Below the pieces are notes generated by a model. That model was not told the DNA's origin. It saw only the letters and a program-made list of their open reading frames with translations, and made no database searches. 64,000 nucleotides of DNA from Brachionus plicatilis (Eukaryota; Rotifera; Eurotatoria; Ploima; Brachionidae): contig QEOQ01000508.1 in the NCBI GenBank assembly GCA_010279815.1, positions 6,166,904-6,230,903 on the forward strand. Reading direction: 5' to 3'. Both the position numbers and the translations under genes were made by a program. This document shows, in pieces, positions 12,761-22,122 of this stretch; the stretch's first letter is position 1; every line of letters starts with the position of its first letter.

Positions 12761-13296
12761 CATTGTGAATTTTAGTACAAAAAACAAAAACAAAATATAA
12801 AAAACGCCAGAACTTTAAGCAGGACCGACTGAAACATATTCTGTAAATTGTAGCAACTGATACATCATTTGTACCAGCACTTAAAGTTGAATAGGATCTT
12901 TAATATAATGTAATATCCCAAATTTACTATTTTCTGACTTTTGCAGATTTATTAGGCATTGTGAAATTTGGTACAAAAATCAAAAACAAAATATAAAAAG
13001 TGCCAAAGCTTAAGTTCTGAAGGACCAAAACATGTTCTGTAAATTGTAGCAACTGATACATTCTTTATACCACCACATTAAAGTTGAAATGGATTTTTAA
13101 TATAATGTAGTATCCCAAATTTACTATTTTCTGAGTTTTGCAGATTTATTGCAGAGTTTTGCAGAATCAGTATATTGGTGGTACAGATGTTGTGTCAGTT
13201 GCTACAGTTTACAGAACATGTTTTGGTCCTTCAGAACTTAAGCTTTGGAATTTTTAATATTTTGTTTTTGTTTTTTTGTACCAAATTTCACAATGC
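12760..13296. repeat. Tandem pair of ~195-bp repeats plus an inverted third copy
   Basis: Copy A runs from GCATTGTGAATTTTAGTAC at 12760 to about 12955. Copy B repeats it from 12956 to about 13150 (same order of words: ATATAAAAA, TTCTGTAAATTGTAGCAACT, ATAATGTA, TATCCCAAATTTACTATT). An inverted copy of the first part of B spans about 13176-13296 and ends in TTTCACAATGC. B and the inverted copy form a foldback whose outer ends are GCATTGTGAAA and its complement. CCTCTCCAG-containing sequence flanks both sides (12753-12759 and 13297-13308), compatible with insertion into one target. Confidence 0.75.
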
Positions 13297-13675
13297 CCGC
13301 CTCTCCAGTATCTGTTAAGTAGAAAAGGGGAAAATTATTTTTATTATTTAATCGAAGTAATTATCACAGACAGCGAAAAAGTAAGACCTTGTTATCTTCT
13401 AATTATGCCTAAGAATGAAAGCCTTATTTTAACTAAATCTATCTTTTTAATTACAAACTAAACTTACTATAAAGTTATTTATATACAGTCGTGTCACATT
13501 AACCCAAACCTCATTAATCCGAAATTTTTGGGTTTCGAACCAATTTCCTTTAATCCCTATCTCCTTTTCAATATTAACTAATGTTAATTTTTATTTTTTA
13601 AGCGAACCAAAATGTTCGGATTATTTTGCGATTCGAACAAAAATTTTATATTGCCAGTATTTGCTAAGTTTATTT

Positions 13676-14762
13676 ACCGTAAACTCGCGTTGTGGACTCT
13701 AAGAGTAAAGCCCAAATTCAACCTTTTTTCTTTTAGAGCTAATTACATAGTTTCTATGTTATAACAATTAAAATTGAATTAGCTGGAAAATACCTTGAAT
13801 ATGGGTTATTTTCCATTAATAAAGCCTAAATTTAGCTTTTATTCTAACAAAAAAATGGCCTTTATTCTCATTAAAAAAATTAAAAATAAAAAAAATTGTA
13901 GAGCTAATTTCGAAATAGAAAATAAGTCAAATCTAAGCTTTTTTCTATTTTTGCACTTTACTCTAGGAGCATTTTTATAAGAAATTAAAGGTAAAATTTA
14001 AAAAAATTTGTTAAAAAATCAATTGAATTCGATGCGGTAATTCGATATAAATTAGTTACCGTAAACTCGTGTTCACGACTCTAAGAGTAAAAGCCAAAAA
14101 CTCCGCTTTTAATCTAATTGAAATTGTCTTTTACTCTTTATGGCCAAAGATTGAGTTTTTGGAAAAAAAAATAAAAAATAAAAAATCCCATCCTTTATCC
14201 CACAATTACTTGAGAATTTACATCTATATCTCTTAATAGATCACGTCCTGTTAATTTTCAATAATCAAGCGAATAGAGTTTTAACTCAAAATTCAAAAAA
14301 TGTAAATAGCTTCCACGTGATCAAAATGGAAAAATTATCAGACCAAATAGAAATTGACATTTCTTTTTTTATTATTCATTTAACTAACTAATTTATATCG
14401 AATTACCGCATCGAATTGATTTTTTAACAAATTTTTTTAAATTTTACCTTTAATTTCTTATAAAAATGCTCCTAGAGTAAAGTGCAAAAATAGAAAAAAG
14501 CTTAGATTTGACTTATTTTCTATTTCGAAATTAGCTCTACAATTTTTTTTATTTTTAATTTTTTTAATGAGAATAAAGGCCATTTTTTTGTTAGAATAAA
14601 AGCTAAATTTAGGCTTTATTAATGGAAAATAACCCATATTCAAGGTATTTTCCAGCTAATTCAATTTTAATTGTTATAACATAGAAACTATGTAATTAGC
14701 TCTAAAAGAAAAAAGGTTGAATTTGGGCTTTACTCTTAGAGTCTACAACGCGAGGTTACGGT
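13676..14762. mobile_element. Foldback element with ~380-bp near-identical arms
   Basis: Left arm 13676-14058 and right arm 14385-14762 are reverse complements over nearly their whole length. Both encode the same 61-residue open frame in mirror image (13795-13980 + and 14458-14643 -), which is therefore not a gene. The ends begin ACCGTAAACTCGCG. The left flank is TTTATTT and the right flank ATTTATTTATTT, compatible with an AT-rich target duplication. The 326-bp centre starts with a third, diverged copy of the terminus (CCGTAAACTCGTG at 14059). Both arms and centre contain GACTCTAAGAGTAAA. Arm identity suggests recent insertion or gene conversion. Confidence 0.85.
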
Positions 14763-15019
14763 ATTTATTTATTTAAATAAGGAAGCCGCAACGGCGATTT
14801 TGGGAGTTGGAGCGTCAATCGCGGACCTCCAGTACTCTTATTAAAATTACTAGTATATTTAAAATTGAACAAAAGTAATTATAAAATTTGCCAAGTTAAA
14901 TACCAATAAAAATATAAAAAATATAAAAAATATAAAAAAAAAAAAAAATTAGTTTGAAAGTCTATTGTGCACATTTGTTTATTTATTTATTATGCTCTTA
15001 GGCTGAGGCCGTCATTCGA

Positions 15020-15550
15020 TTCTACATGGATATTCCCCCTTTAAATTTTCCCCCTTTAAATTTTCCCCCTCCAAATTTTCCCCTTTTAAAATTTCCCCAT
15101 TAAAGATTTTCCCCCTTATTAATTTTCCCTCTTAATTGATTTCCCCTATAAAAAAATTCTCCTTTTCGTAAAGATCTTAAAAACTCGTAAAAATTTAAGT
15201 AAATTAGATAATTTCGTTTTTTTTTAATTTATATTTATTTTAAAATTCAAATTTGAATTTTGAAATTTTTTGTTTACAAATTTAACTTTTAACATTTTAA
15301 AAATTTAAGAATATAATCAAATAATATATTTTTTTGTCTGTTTTTTCAAAAATCAAATTAAATATTGTGACCAGTAAAATTTTTTCTAAAGAAGATTTAA
15401 AAAAATTATATTGTTCATAGAATTAAATTTTTAAAAAAGGGAATTTCAGTAAAGAGGAAAATAAAAAAAGGGGAAAAATTTACGGGGGAAAAAAAAAGGG
15501 GAAAACTTTACAGGGGAATTTTTACGGGGGGAAAATTTATAAAATACCCC
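15020..15550. mobile_element. Foldback built of TTTTCCCC words, 9-bp target duplication
   Basis: The direct repeat GTCATTCGA occurs at 15011-15019 and again at 15551-15559, bounding 531 bases. The left 150 bases are a degenerate array of AAATTTTCCCC(C) units; the right 110 bases are the inverted array (GGGGAAAA...). The AT-rich middle has no unit. A 9-bp duplication would fit a Mutator-like or similar transposase, but no coding sequence is present. It is inserted inside the pogo-like element. Confidence 0.7.
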
Positions 15551-15769
15551 GTCATTCGACCACTTGCTCAACGCCCCGTCAAATAAGGTGGCGTTGTATT
15601 TTTAAAATTCTCCGATTAAATAAATATAAAAAAAAGATAATTGTAGAAAAAATTGAGTAAATGAGTATAAAAGAATAAAATTTAAGTATTTGCTAAATTT
15701 AATGTACAATTAGAATTATTTCTTTTTTATTCTAACCAGACAAAATTAGTAAAAAAAAGATCAAAAAAT

Positions 15770-15950
15770 AAACCAAAAGTTCAACAAAAGAAACAAATTT
15801 GTCAATTTTATGTCGATAACCCAAAAATATAAAAATATTAAATAGCAAATAAATTTTCTAGAGAGTTTAATTTACGTATTCCAAAATCAACACTAAGTCA
15901 GATTATAGCTAAAAAATATTACTGGCTAAGTCGCGATTCTTCAAACAGCT
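15770..15950 (+). pseudogene. Remnant of a pogo/CENP-B-type transposase HTH region
   Basis: One frame reads QICQFYVDNPKI, stop, KY, stop, IANKFSREFNLRIP, KSTLSQIIAKKYYWLS. The spacing (ICQFYxxNPK ... IAxxFSxxFN ... I(P)KSTLSxIIxKKxxWL) matches the N-terminal helix-turn-helix of pogo/Tigger and CENP-B proteins as I know them. Two in-frame TAA codons and no DDE domain mean it is dead. Confidence 0.6.
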
Positions 15951-16721
15951 ATTAAGCATTTTATATATAGAAGTGTTTTAGATGCATTAAAAATTGTTCA
16001 GCAATATAAATTGATTTGTCAAAAAATAATGAATCTACTTTAGGTGCTTTTAATTGCCTTAATGATAAAATTTCAGCTTTAAAAGCAAATAAATTAAATC
16101 AAGTCTCCATCCAAAAATATTTAAGCTAATCAAGAAACAATTTTAGATTTTAATCCGTAAATTTATTACAAATATAGATTTTATGTTTGTTATGTTATAT
16201 ATTTTAAAATTTAACTAAATTTGTAATTTTTTCATAATTAAATAAAATGTTTCATATCTTTGTAAAATTGAAGTTTTTTTTATCCGAAAAATTTAATCCG
16301 AACCGAGATTCTTGACTCCAAAAAGGTTCTGATTAATGCGACACGACTGTATAATAATATTACAGCAATAAATTATTTTCCTCTATGTATTCCAAATATT
16401 CTGCTATTAGATTCCGCATAAAAATTCTGGCATACAAAATTGCGGAATTTCGCTAGTCCAGCTACTCTATAGAGTATCAATTAAATTTTTTAATTAATAC
16501 GAATTGAGATTTTTCAGCAATCTTCTAAAATTTCCCATTGTGTTTTCTAAAAAATTTCTTTTATTTTTAATGTCAAATATTCAGTTAAACCAAAATTGAA
16601 CCAAAACTAAACTAAAAATTAAAAAATTAAAATCAATCATTTATTTATTAAATTAAAAATTTTAATAAATATTTAAAAAATCTTAATCTAAACAAAAAAA
16701 AAATTTCTTTTAAATTTAAAA

Positions 16722-18419
16722 TTAGCGTATTTTGATAAATCTTTTTAAAGCAGTTTTAAACATATTTCTAAAGCCATGACTAAGCGTAATGTAACAAACC
16801 GGATTAGTGGCCGAATTGGCCAGTGCCAAACATAAAGCCACAGGATAAATATGCGTTGAAAACAAGCTGCTGATGGTTTCAGACTGTTTGTTCGATAGGT
16901 CTGATTTGTTCTCATACTGTTCCCAGTAGAAAATAAAATCAATTAACAACGACATGAAATGGTACGGCAACCAGGACACAATGAATAACAAGACTAGAAT
17001 AATCAACAGTTTTACCACTCTGCGACGACTGCGAATCAATTTGTGGATGGCCAATTGGTTTCTGGGTGATTTGATCAGCTGAGATGTTGAATATGGTATG
17101 ATACGATTATCAGTCTTTTTCTCATTTGACTTGTCTCCTTTGGCTTTTTTCGTATGCTTTTTTCCATTGTCCAAACCATGTATACTCAAATCATCAGCGG
17201 ATAGTTTTTTTCTCGGTTTTTTGCCACACCGCATCCTTGCGCAACAGTACTTGTTCGCCTCAACGTCATTCAAATTGTTCTCTATCGATGAAGCATCTAT
17301 TAAAGAATACTCTATTTCCTCTTGATCATGGTGCTTGGCCAGCTCGTTGCACTCTAATTTATGCACTTGGTCATTACATCCCTCTTGCTTCCACCTATTG
17401 AACGCCTGATGTTCGCGCTTAATCGACTGATAATTCTTTACATTACTTTGACGCTTTGACGAAGCATATCTTCTCTTTTTGTACAAACTCCCGCTTTTTA
17501 AGCTCGTTCTGCTGCCATTTTTTTCATATAAACTTTTAAGCTTTAAATTGCCAAATTTGTAGCGAATGGATGTACCGGAATAGCTCTTGATTGCAGTTTG
17601 CTCCCTATTTTCTTTGGAGCTTTCACCAAGAGCAACTGTGTTTATAACATTGAAAGAGCGAACAAACGCCTTGTTGATGCTTTGCGGCTTTTGCTCGACG
17701 GACCACAGTGTCCGGCTTATGTTGATGTAGGCATAGGACATAAAGATAATCGGAAAAATGAACAGTGAGCAGATTAAGAGGGCCTCGTAGCCCAGTTTGG
17801 CCTCGAATTCGGGCCAGCTTTCAAAGCACATACTAAACTCAAAGAATTCGTATTGGGTCTTTTGAATTTTTCTTTTTTCGTATTTGAACACAATCAGCAG
17901 GGGAGACATGATAAAAATCGACAATATCCATGTGGACAGTAGGATGATTTTTACCTTGCGGTTAGTGCATATTGAGCGGGCTTTCATCGGCTTGTAGATT
18001 ATGTAATACCGGTCAATGCTGATAGCGGTCAGCGTCATCACACTTACGGATAGAGAGACACCTTGAGCAAAGCTGCTAAATCGGCACATGAACTCGCCAA
18101 ACACCCATTCTTTGGTCATATAGCGGCTGGCTGTCACCGGAACGCATATAAAAATGACCAAGAGATCAGACACTGCTAGATTGGTGATGAATTTATTTGT
18201 CATGGTTTGCATTCGTTTGTACACTAGAACAAAGTAGATAACGATAAAATTTCCAAAAAAGCCTGTTACAAATATGATGGAATAGACTGCTATGTAAAAT
18301 AGTTCGGTCCATTTACTTCCCATATTGTCAAAATATGTATTTGAGTCATGGGTGATAAATGATTGATTGGAAACGTTTAAAAGGAGAATAAGGTTGATTA
18401 TGCTTCCGTCCATTTGCAT
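16722..18419 (-). CDS. Class A GPCR, NPFF/SIFamide receptor-like (peptide receptor)
   Basis: Seven-transmembrane peptide receptor of the plasma membrane, 565 residues, one exon. N-glycosylation sites (NVS, NQS) lie in the first 20 residues. TM1 carries GN (56-57), TM2 LAVSD (81-85), TM3 starts after the conserved Cys112, and DRY is at 136-138. Extracellular loop 2 has Cys198 followed by ESWPEFEAKLGYE. TM6 reads VVKLLIILVLLFIVSWLPYH, and TM7 has IYPVALCLALANSATNPVCY. QGVSLSVSVMTLTAISIDRY, the C-x-x-W-P motif, SWLP and IYP-A--LA--NS--NP resemble NPFF and SIFamide receptors most closely among the families I can recall; QRFP or orexin/allatotropin-like receptors are alternatives. The third intracellular loop is very long (about 230 residues, basic and Ser/Lys-rich). 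The ligand cannot be read from the sequence. Confidence 0.9.
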   Translation of the reverse strand: MQMDGSIINLILLLNVSNQSFITHDSNTYFDNMGSKWTELFYIAVYSIIFVTGFFGNFIVIYFVLVYKRMQTMTNKFITNLAVSDLLVIFICVPVTASRYMTKEWVFGEFMCRFSSFAQGVSLSVSVMTLTAISIDRYYIIYKPMKARSICTNRKVKIILLSTWILSIFIMSPLLIVFKYEKRKIQKTQYEFFEFSMCFESWPEFEAKLGYEALLICSLFIFPIIFMSYAYINISRTLWSVEQKPQSINKAFVRSFNVINTVALGESSKENREQTAIKSYSGTSIRYKFGNLKLKSLYEKNGSRTSLKSGSLYKKRRYASSKRQSNVKNYQSIKREHQAFNRWKQEGCNDQVHKLECNELAKHHDQEEIEYSLIDASSIENNLNDVEANKYCCARMRCGKKPRKKLSADDLSIHGLDNGKKHTKKAKGDKSNEKKTDNRIIPYSTSQLIKSPRNQLAIHKLIRSRRRVVKLLIILVLLFIVSWLPYHFMSLLIDFIFYWEQYENKSDLSNKQSETISSLFSTHIYPVALCLALANSATNPVCYITLSHGFRNMFKTALKRFIKIR

Positions 18420-18885
18420 TCTCGTTTTTTTAAGACATGGTTGTTTTTTTAAAAATCTAAAAAATTTTCTGAAAAATTCAACTTTTGATTATTTAATAGC
18501 TGCTGGCACAAAATGACCAAATGAATGGAAAATTAAAAAATTAAAAGCATCTAAAAAAAAACTATTTGGTCTTGCCTATTTTGTTGTGACCAGAAAGCTA
18601 GATCACTTGATAAAATCCTAGATGAATGATGATACTGATGATGATAAAACTGACAACGATAATACTGTACTTATCAATTAAAAATGTAACCAGACTTGTA
18701 AAAAAATAAGGAAAATAAAGTCTGAATAAGTCAAAAACAAGTCAAAGTGTGAATTGGCCTTGAGAAGTTTTTTTTTTCTTAATTATAAGTCTTGACTTTG
18801 ACTTGTATCAAAAATTCAAAAAAAAACAAGTCAGGACTTTAACTTATTTTAAGAATAGAATTAAAATAAATAAAAAAGATTATAA
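18420..18885. other. Upstream region of the GPCR gene
   Basis: AT-rich. Contains an imperfect GATGATACTGATGATGAT run near 18624 and, at 18700-18850, a cluster of AAGTC/GACTT words in both orientations similar to the MITE at 7697-7838. Promoter not resolvable. Confidence 0.5.
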
Positions 18886-21469
18886 GGTAACCTAGTCTAA
18901 CCGGGTGACCATATTTTTTTTTATTAATTATTTCGCACCCATTTTGTTCAAAAACTTCAAAAATGGTCACCCAATTTTCCCGAATTTTTTGAGTAACCCC
19001 TTTAGCTCCGCGGTTAATTATGTGAGGTCCAAAAGGGTTAAAGCGGTTAACCCGATTACACCTAAAATTGTATACAATTAGCCCGAAATTTAACCCCAAA
19101 AAAAGAATTTTAACCCTTTTAACCCATTTGACATTTAGGAAGAAAATTTTTTGAATTTTTTACTAAAATTATTAAATTCATTTAATTTAATTTATTCGAA
19201 ACAGAACAAAGGTGAGTTTTAACGAATTCAAAAAAAAGTAAAAGTTAATCTTTACAATCATCACATAAAAATTCTTTTTTTGATTTTTTTTTTAAATTCT
19301 TTTGACAAACAACTAAAACAAACCCAATTTGAGCACTTTTCACAAGATAACCATTTTGGCGTGTTTTCTTTCTCTTCAGCCATTTTGTTTCAAATGAGCT
19401 ACACAATATTTCGGATTCTGATAAGTTATCATTTTAATCTGGTGTTAATTTGCTTTCTACAAGCTTTCGTGGTCGTCCTCTTCCTCTTCCAGTTCCTTTT
19501 TTAGCTATTTTGGCATTTTTGGCCTCTTCTTGTTCTTATTTTGCTTATTACTATTTACATCACTGATTGTGTATTTTAGATTTTGTACAGTATAATTTTT
19601 TTTTTTAGATTGAATTTCTTTTTTCTGTGACATTTTTAGCTTATTTTTAAACAATTTGCTTTTTTTAGGTTTGAAATAAAAACTCGGCTTTAAAAAAAAT
19701 TTTTTGAGAGTGAGAGAGAGAAAATAATTTTACAATTTTTTAATTAACGTAAGATGGGGTAATTATTTAATTGGTTAATTGGGGGAGAACTTTTATTTTG
19801 TGAAATTGTATGAGAACTTTACATCCAAGAGAGAAACGAAGTATCAATCTAAGTAGCTAACAGATCAAGGAATCCAGATATATAGTTTTTATTTTTCGTT
19901 TGTATACCATTCGTCTTAAAATCGATCAAGTTCGAAAAACTGGTGAAAATCAATCAAAAGTATAATTTGATTTACGCGCGATAACTTCGGTTCAAAATGA
20001 GATTTTGCAAAATTATTTAGCCATTGCTAAGACCAACTAGTAACAACTTCAAATTAAGGGACAGAAAGAAAAAATTTTTTTTTTTGAAGCCAAATTCTAA
20101 ATGGGTTATTTTTAGGGGTAAAACGGTTAAATAAGTTACCATATTTACCCCGGTTTTTAACAAAATTACCCCAAATTTTAACCACTTTAACTCTTTTACC
20201 CCTAAAATATTTATAAGACGTTTTTTTTTGTTACTATGCAAAATTTTATTTAAAAAACATATTCTTGAAGTCTAGAAAAACAAATTAGAGCGTTTTATTA
20301 AAAAATGAGTGCTAAAAAAGTGAAAAACGACTCCAATATTTTAAATACAGCGTCAAAAAGTTTAAAAAAACACAAAAAAAATTTCTTTTTTTTGTTTCAT
20401 TTCTTTAAAAAAAATGCCACGCTCTTATGAAGCTTTGTTTGCCAAGTAGAATAAAAAAGAATTAAACACTAGAATTTGTATGTGCTGAATGCTAATAGTA
20501 AAAATTCTAAGAAAATTTTCTTGTTAAATTTCTAAAAATTGATTATTAATTCGTTTTGTTTTTAAATTAATATTTTTCTTATTCAATTGTTTCTAATTTA
20601 TCCAAGTAGATCAATTTTAATTTTTTCTTTCCTTTTTACGAGTCGAAAATTAATAAAAAAAAAACAAAAATATTACTTTATACTTCTATCTCTCTTAATT
20701 TTTTAAAAAACGGCTAATTTGGTGATGTATTGGGGTAAATGAGTGTGGTTTCGGGGTAATTGTGTGAATTTCCGGGGTAATTTGGATCAATTTAGGGGTA
20801 ATCTAGTTAACCCATTTAACCAAATTAGCCCTCACATATTTAACCACTTGGTGCAATTTGGTGATTTGAAATTTTGGGGTAAATAAGGGGTTCAGATTCG
20901 TGATCCTCGAGTTGAGATCTATCCGAAAAAGCAATAAAAAAAAAATAGGTCACCCAATATGGCTATATTACGTTATTAAAAAATATCGTCACTGCTTATT
21001 CGGTTAAATGGGTTAAATAGAATCTTATTTGGACTAATTGGGTGATTTTTTTGACTAATAGGGTTAAATCTATTTAACCTTTTAAGCCCTAAAAAAAAAC
21101 CCATTAGATGAAGCCCTAAGGACATTTTCTAAAATTCTAAAAAAATTCTCTTAGATACTTTAGCATGTGCTGAATCTAACAAGCGAAATAGGTTAGAGCT
21201 TAAGTATTACCTAGGGCCTTAAAGCACCCTTCTCCCGAATCACTAATTCGAGGCTTTTTCACCTCATTAGGCGTAGTCGAACTTTAAGAGAAAAAAAAGC
21301 ATATAACGATTTTTTTTTTAAATATTTCACACATATCATTCAATTTCTCTCCTCGAGTTCTACATATCAAGATATTTTTTTAGGTAGTAGCTTTAAAAAT
21401 GAAGGAGATATAGGGGTTTTTCAAATTCGTTCACCCTATTAACCTATAACCCCTTTAGACTAGGTTACC
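18886..21469. mobile_element. 2.6-kb DNA element with GGTAACCTAGTCTAA ends and ATAA duplication
   Basis: Terminal inverted repeats: GGTAACCTAGTCTAA at 18886 and TTAGACTAGGTTACC ending at 21469. ATAA flanks both sides (18882-18885 and 21470-21473). Both subterminal regions (18886-19140 and 20100-21460) are packed with GGTTAA, TTAACC, GGGGTAA and ACCCC words in both orientations. One stem pairs GGGTGACCAT with ATGGTCACCC near 18902 and 18960. A broken coding remnant on the minus strand lies at 19261-19633. Superfamily not assigned. Confidence 0.65.
19261..19633 (-). pseudogene. Broken transposon ORF with AT-hook and CxxC...WVCxxC zinc motif
   Basis: Reading the minus strand from the ATG at 19633, MSQKKEIQSKKKNYTVQNLK is followed by a Lys-rich stretch to a TAG. 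In a shifted frame the same region gives AKKGTGRGRGRPRKLVESKL, a textbook AT-hook core (GRPRK) after Gly-Arg repeats. Further on, MAEEKENTPKWLSCEKC continues SNWVCFSCLSKEF to a stop at about 19261. The pattern W-x2-C-x2-C-x2-WVC-x2-C resembles the end of a PHD-like zinc finger such as those closing some transposases. At least one frameshift separates the pieces, so it is a remnant. It lies inside the element with GGTAACC ends and is presumably its own gene. Confidence 0.55.
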
Positions 21470-21604
21470 ATAAGTCATGAAATTTTTATTCAGGAAAAAA
21501 TAAAATTATTTGTCAAAATTTATTTTTTAATGTAAAAATTGCAACATGAATTTTTAAACAATCAATGCTTTTTTAATGACACTCAATTTTTCCCAGAAAA
21601 AAAA

Positions 21605-22122
21605 ATGGCCGAGACCGTGGCCAGTCGTGCAAGCGGCCAACTGATTGACCGACCGTGAAATGGCCGGCCAAATTTTAAAAGACCGTGAGGTGGCCGTTCG
21701 ACCTTCGGCCTAAATAAAAAACGACCGTAAAGTGGCCGGCCAACTGAAAGACCGTTAAACGGCCGACCGTGTGTAGACCAGCCGGCCACAAAACGGTCCA
21801 AAAAAAAAATTTTACTTAGATGCTTAAAAAAATTTAAAGGAATTAAAAAAAAAATTAAAAATTTTAAAGAAATAAACATTAAAACTAATTAGATTTTCAT
21901 CATCGATTTTTATAAATTTAATTTTTTTTTATTAAAATCGTTTTTAAAAATAAACTATCTAAAATACCGAATTATAAATTTATATATTTTTAAAAAATAT
22001 ATAAATTTATAATTATCGGCCTTTTTAAAAACGGTCCACAGACGGTCGGCCAATTCACGAACGGTCTAAAATGCGGCCGTTTAAACTGGCCGGCCAACTG
22101 GCCGTTCAAGTCCGGCCGGCCA
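21605..22122. mobile_element. Palindromic element packed with GGCCGGCC and ACCGT/ACGGT words
   Basis: In an otherwise AT-rich region, about 190 bases at the left (21605-21806) and about 105 at the right (22019-22122) are GC-rich. They hold four GGCCGGCC octamers, many single GGCC sites and some ten ACCGT/ACGGT words. ACCGT predominates on the left and ACGGT on the right, so the halves are inverted relatives. The AT-rich middle holds a near-perfect palindrome. No open frame of substance: the minus-strand frame across it is a translation of the repeats. No clear target duplication found. Confidence 0.65.
21967..22019. repeat. Near-perfect palindrome at the centre of the GGCC element
   Basis: CGAATTATAAATTTATAT on the left pairs with its complement on the right, giving a potential hairpin of over 20 bp with a very short loop around 21991. 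It marks the axis of symmetry of the surrounding element. Confidence 0.8.

Larger units (their letters stand above)
13486..16349. mobile_element. Pogo/Tigger-like Tc1-mariner element with nested insertions
   Basis: A TA dinucleotide precedes CAGTCGTGTCACATTAA at 13486 and follows the inverted counterpart TTAATGCGACACGACTG ending at 16349. This is the arrangement of a Tc1/mariner-superfamily element of the pogo type with a TA target duplication; similarity between the ends continues further inwards (both contain ATTAATC and AAATTT words). A decayed helix-turn-helix coding stretch lies at 15770-15950. The 2.86-kb span includes a long-armed foldback at 13676-14762 and another at 15020-15550, so the original element was about 1.2 kb. 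A LINE-like 3' tail in reverse orientation (TTTATTTATTTATTATGCTC at 14979) is also inside. Confidence 0.75.

Noticed and set aside
13795..14643. Two identical 61-residue ORFs on opposite strands
   Set aside because: They are mirror images produced by the arms of the foldback element; the composition is low-complexity and no start context or homology supports a gene.
18839..19099. 86-codon minus-strand ORF
   Set aside because: Crosses the terminal repeat of the GGTAACC element and mostly encodes its word array.
20017..20241. 74-codon minus-strand ORF inside the GGTAACC element
   Set aside because: Runs through the GGTTAA/ACCCC word array; hydrophobic low-complexity translation without motifs.
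20720..21100. Telomere-like GGGTTAA/TTAACCC words suggesting an internal telomere
   Set aside because: Spacing is irregular and the words occur in both orientations within an element having defined inverted ends, unlike a telomeric array.
21583..21879. 98-codon minus-strand ORF with GRPxxGR-like repeats
   Set aside because: It is a translation of the GGCC/ACCGT word array and does not look like a protein.
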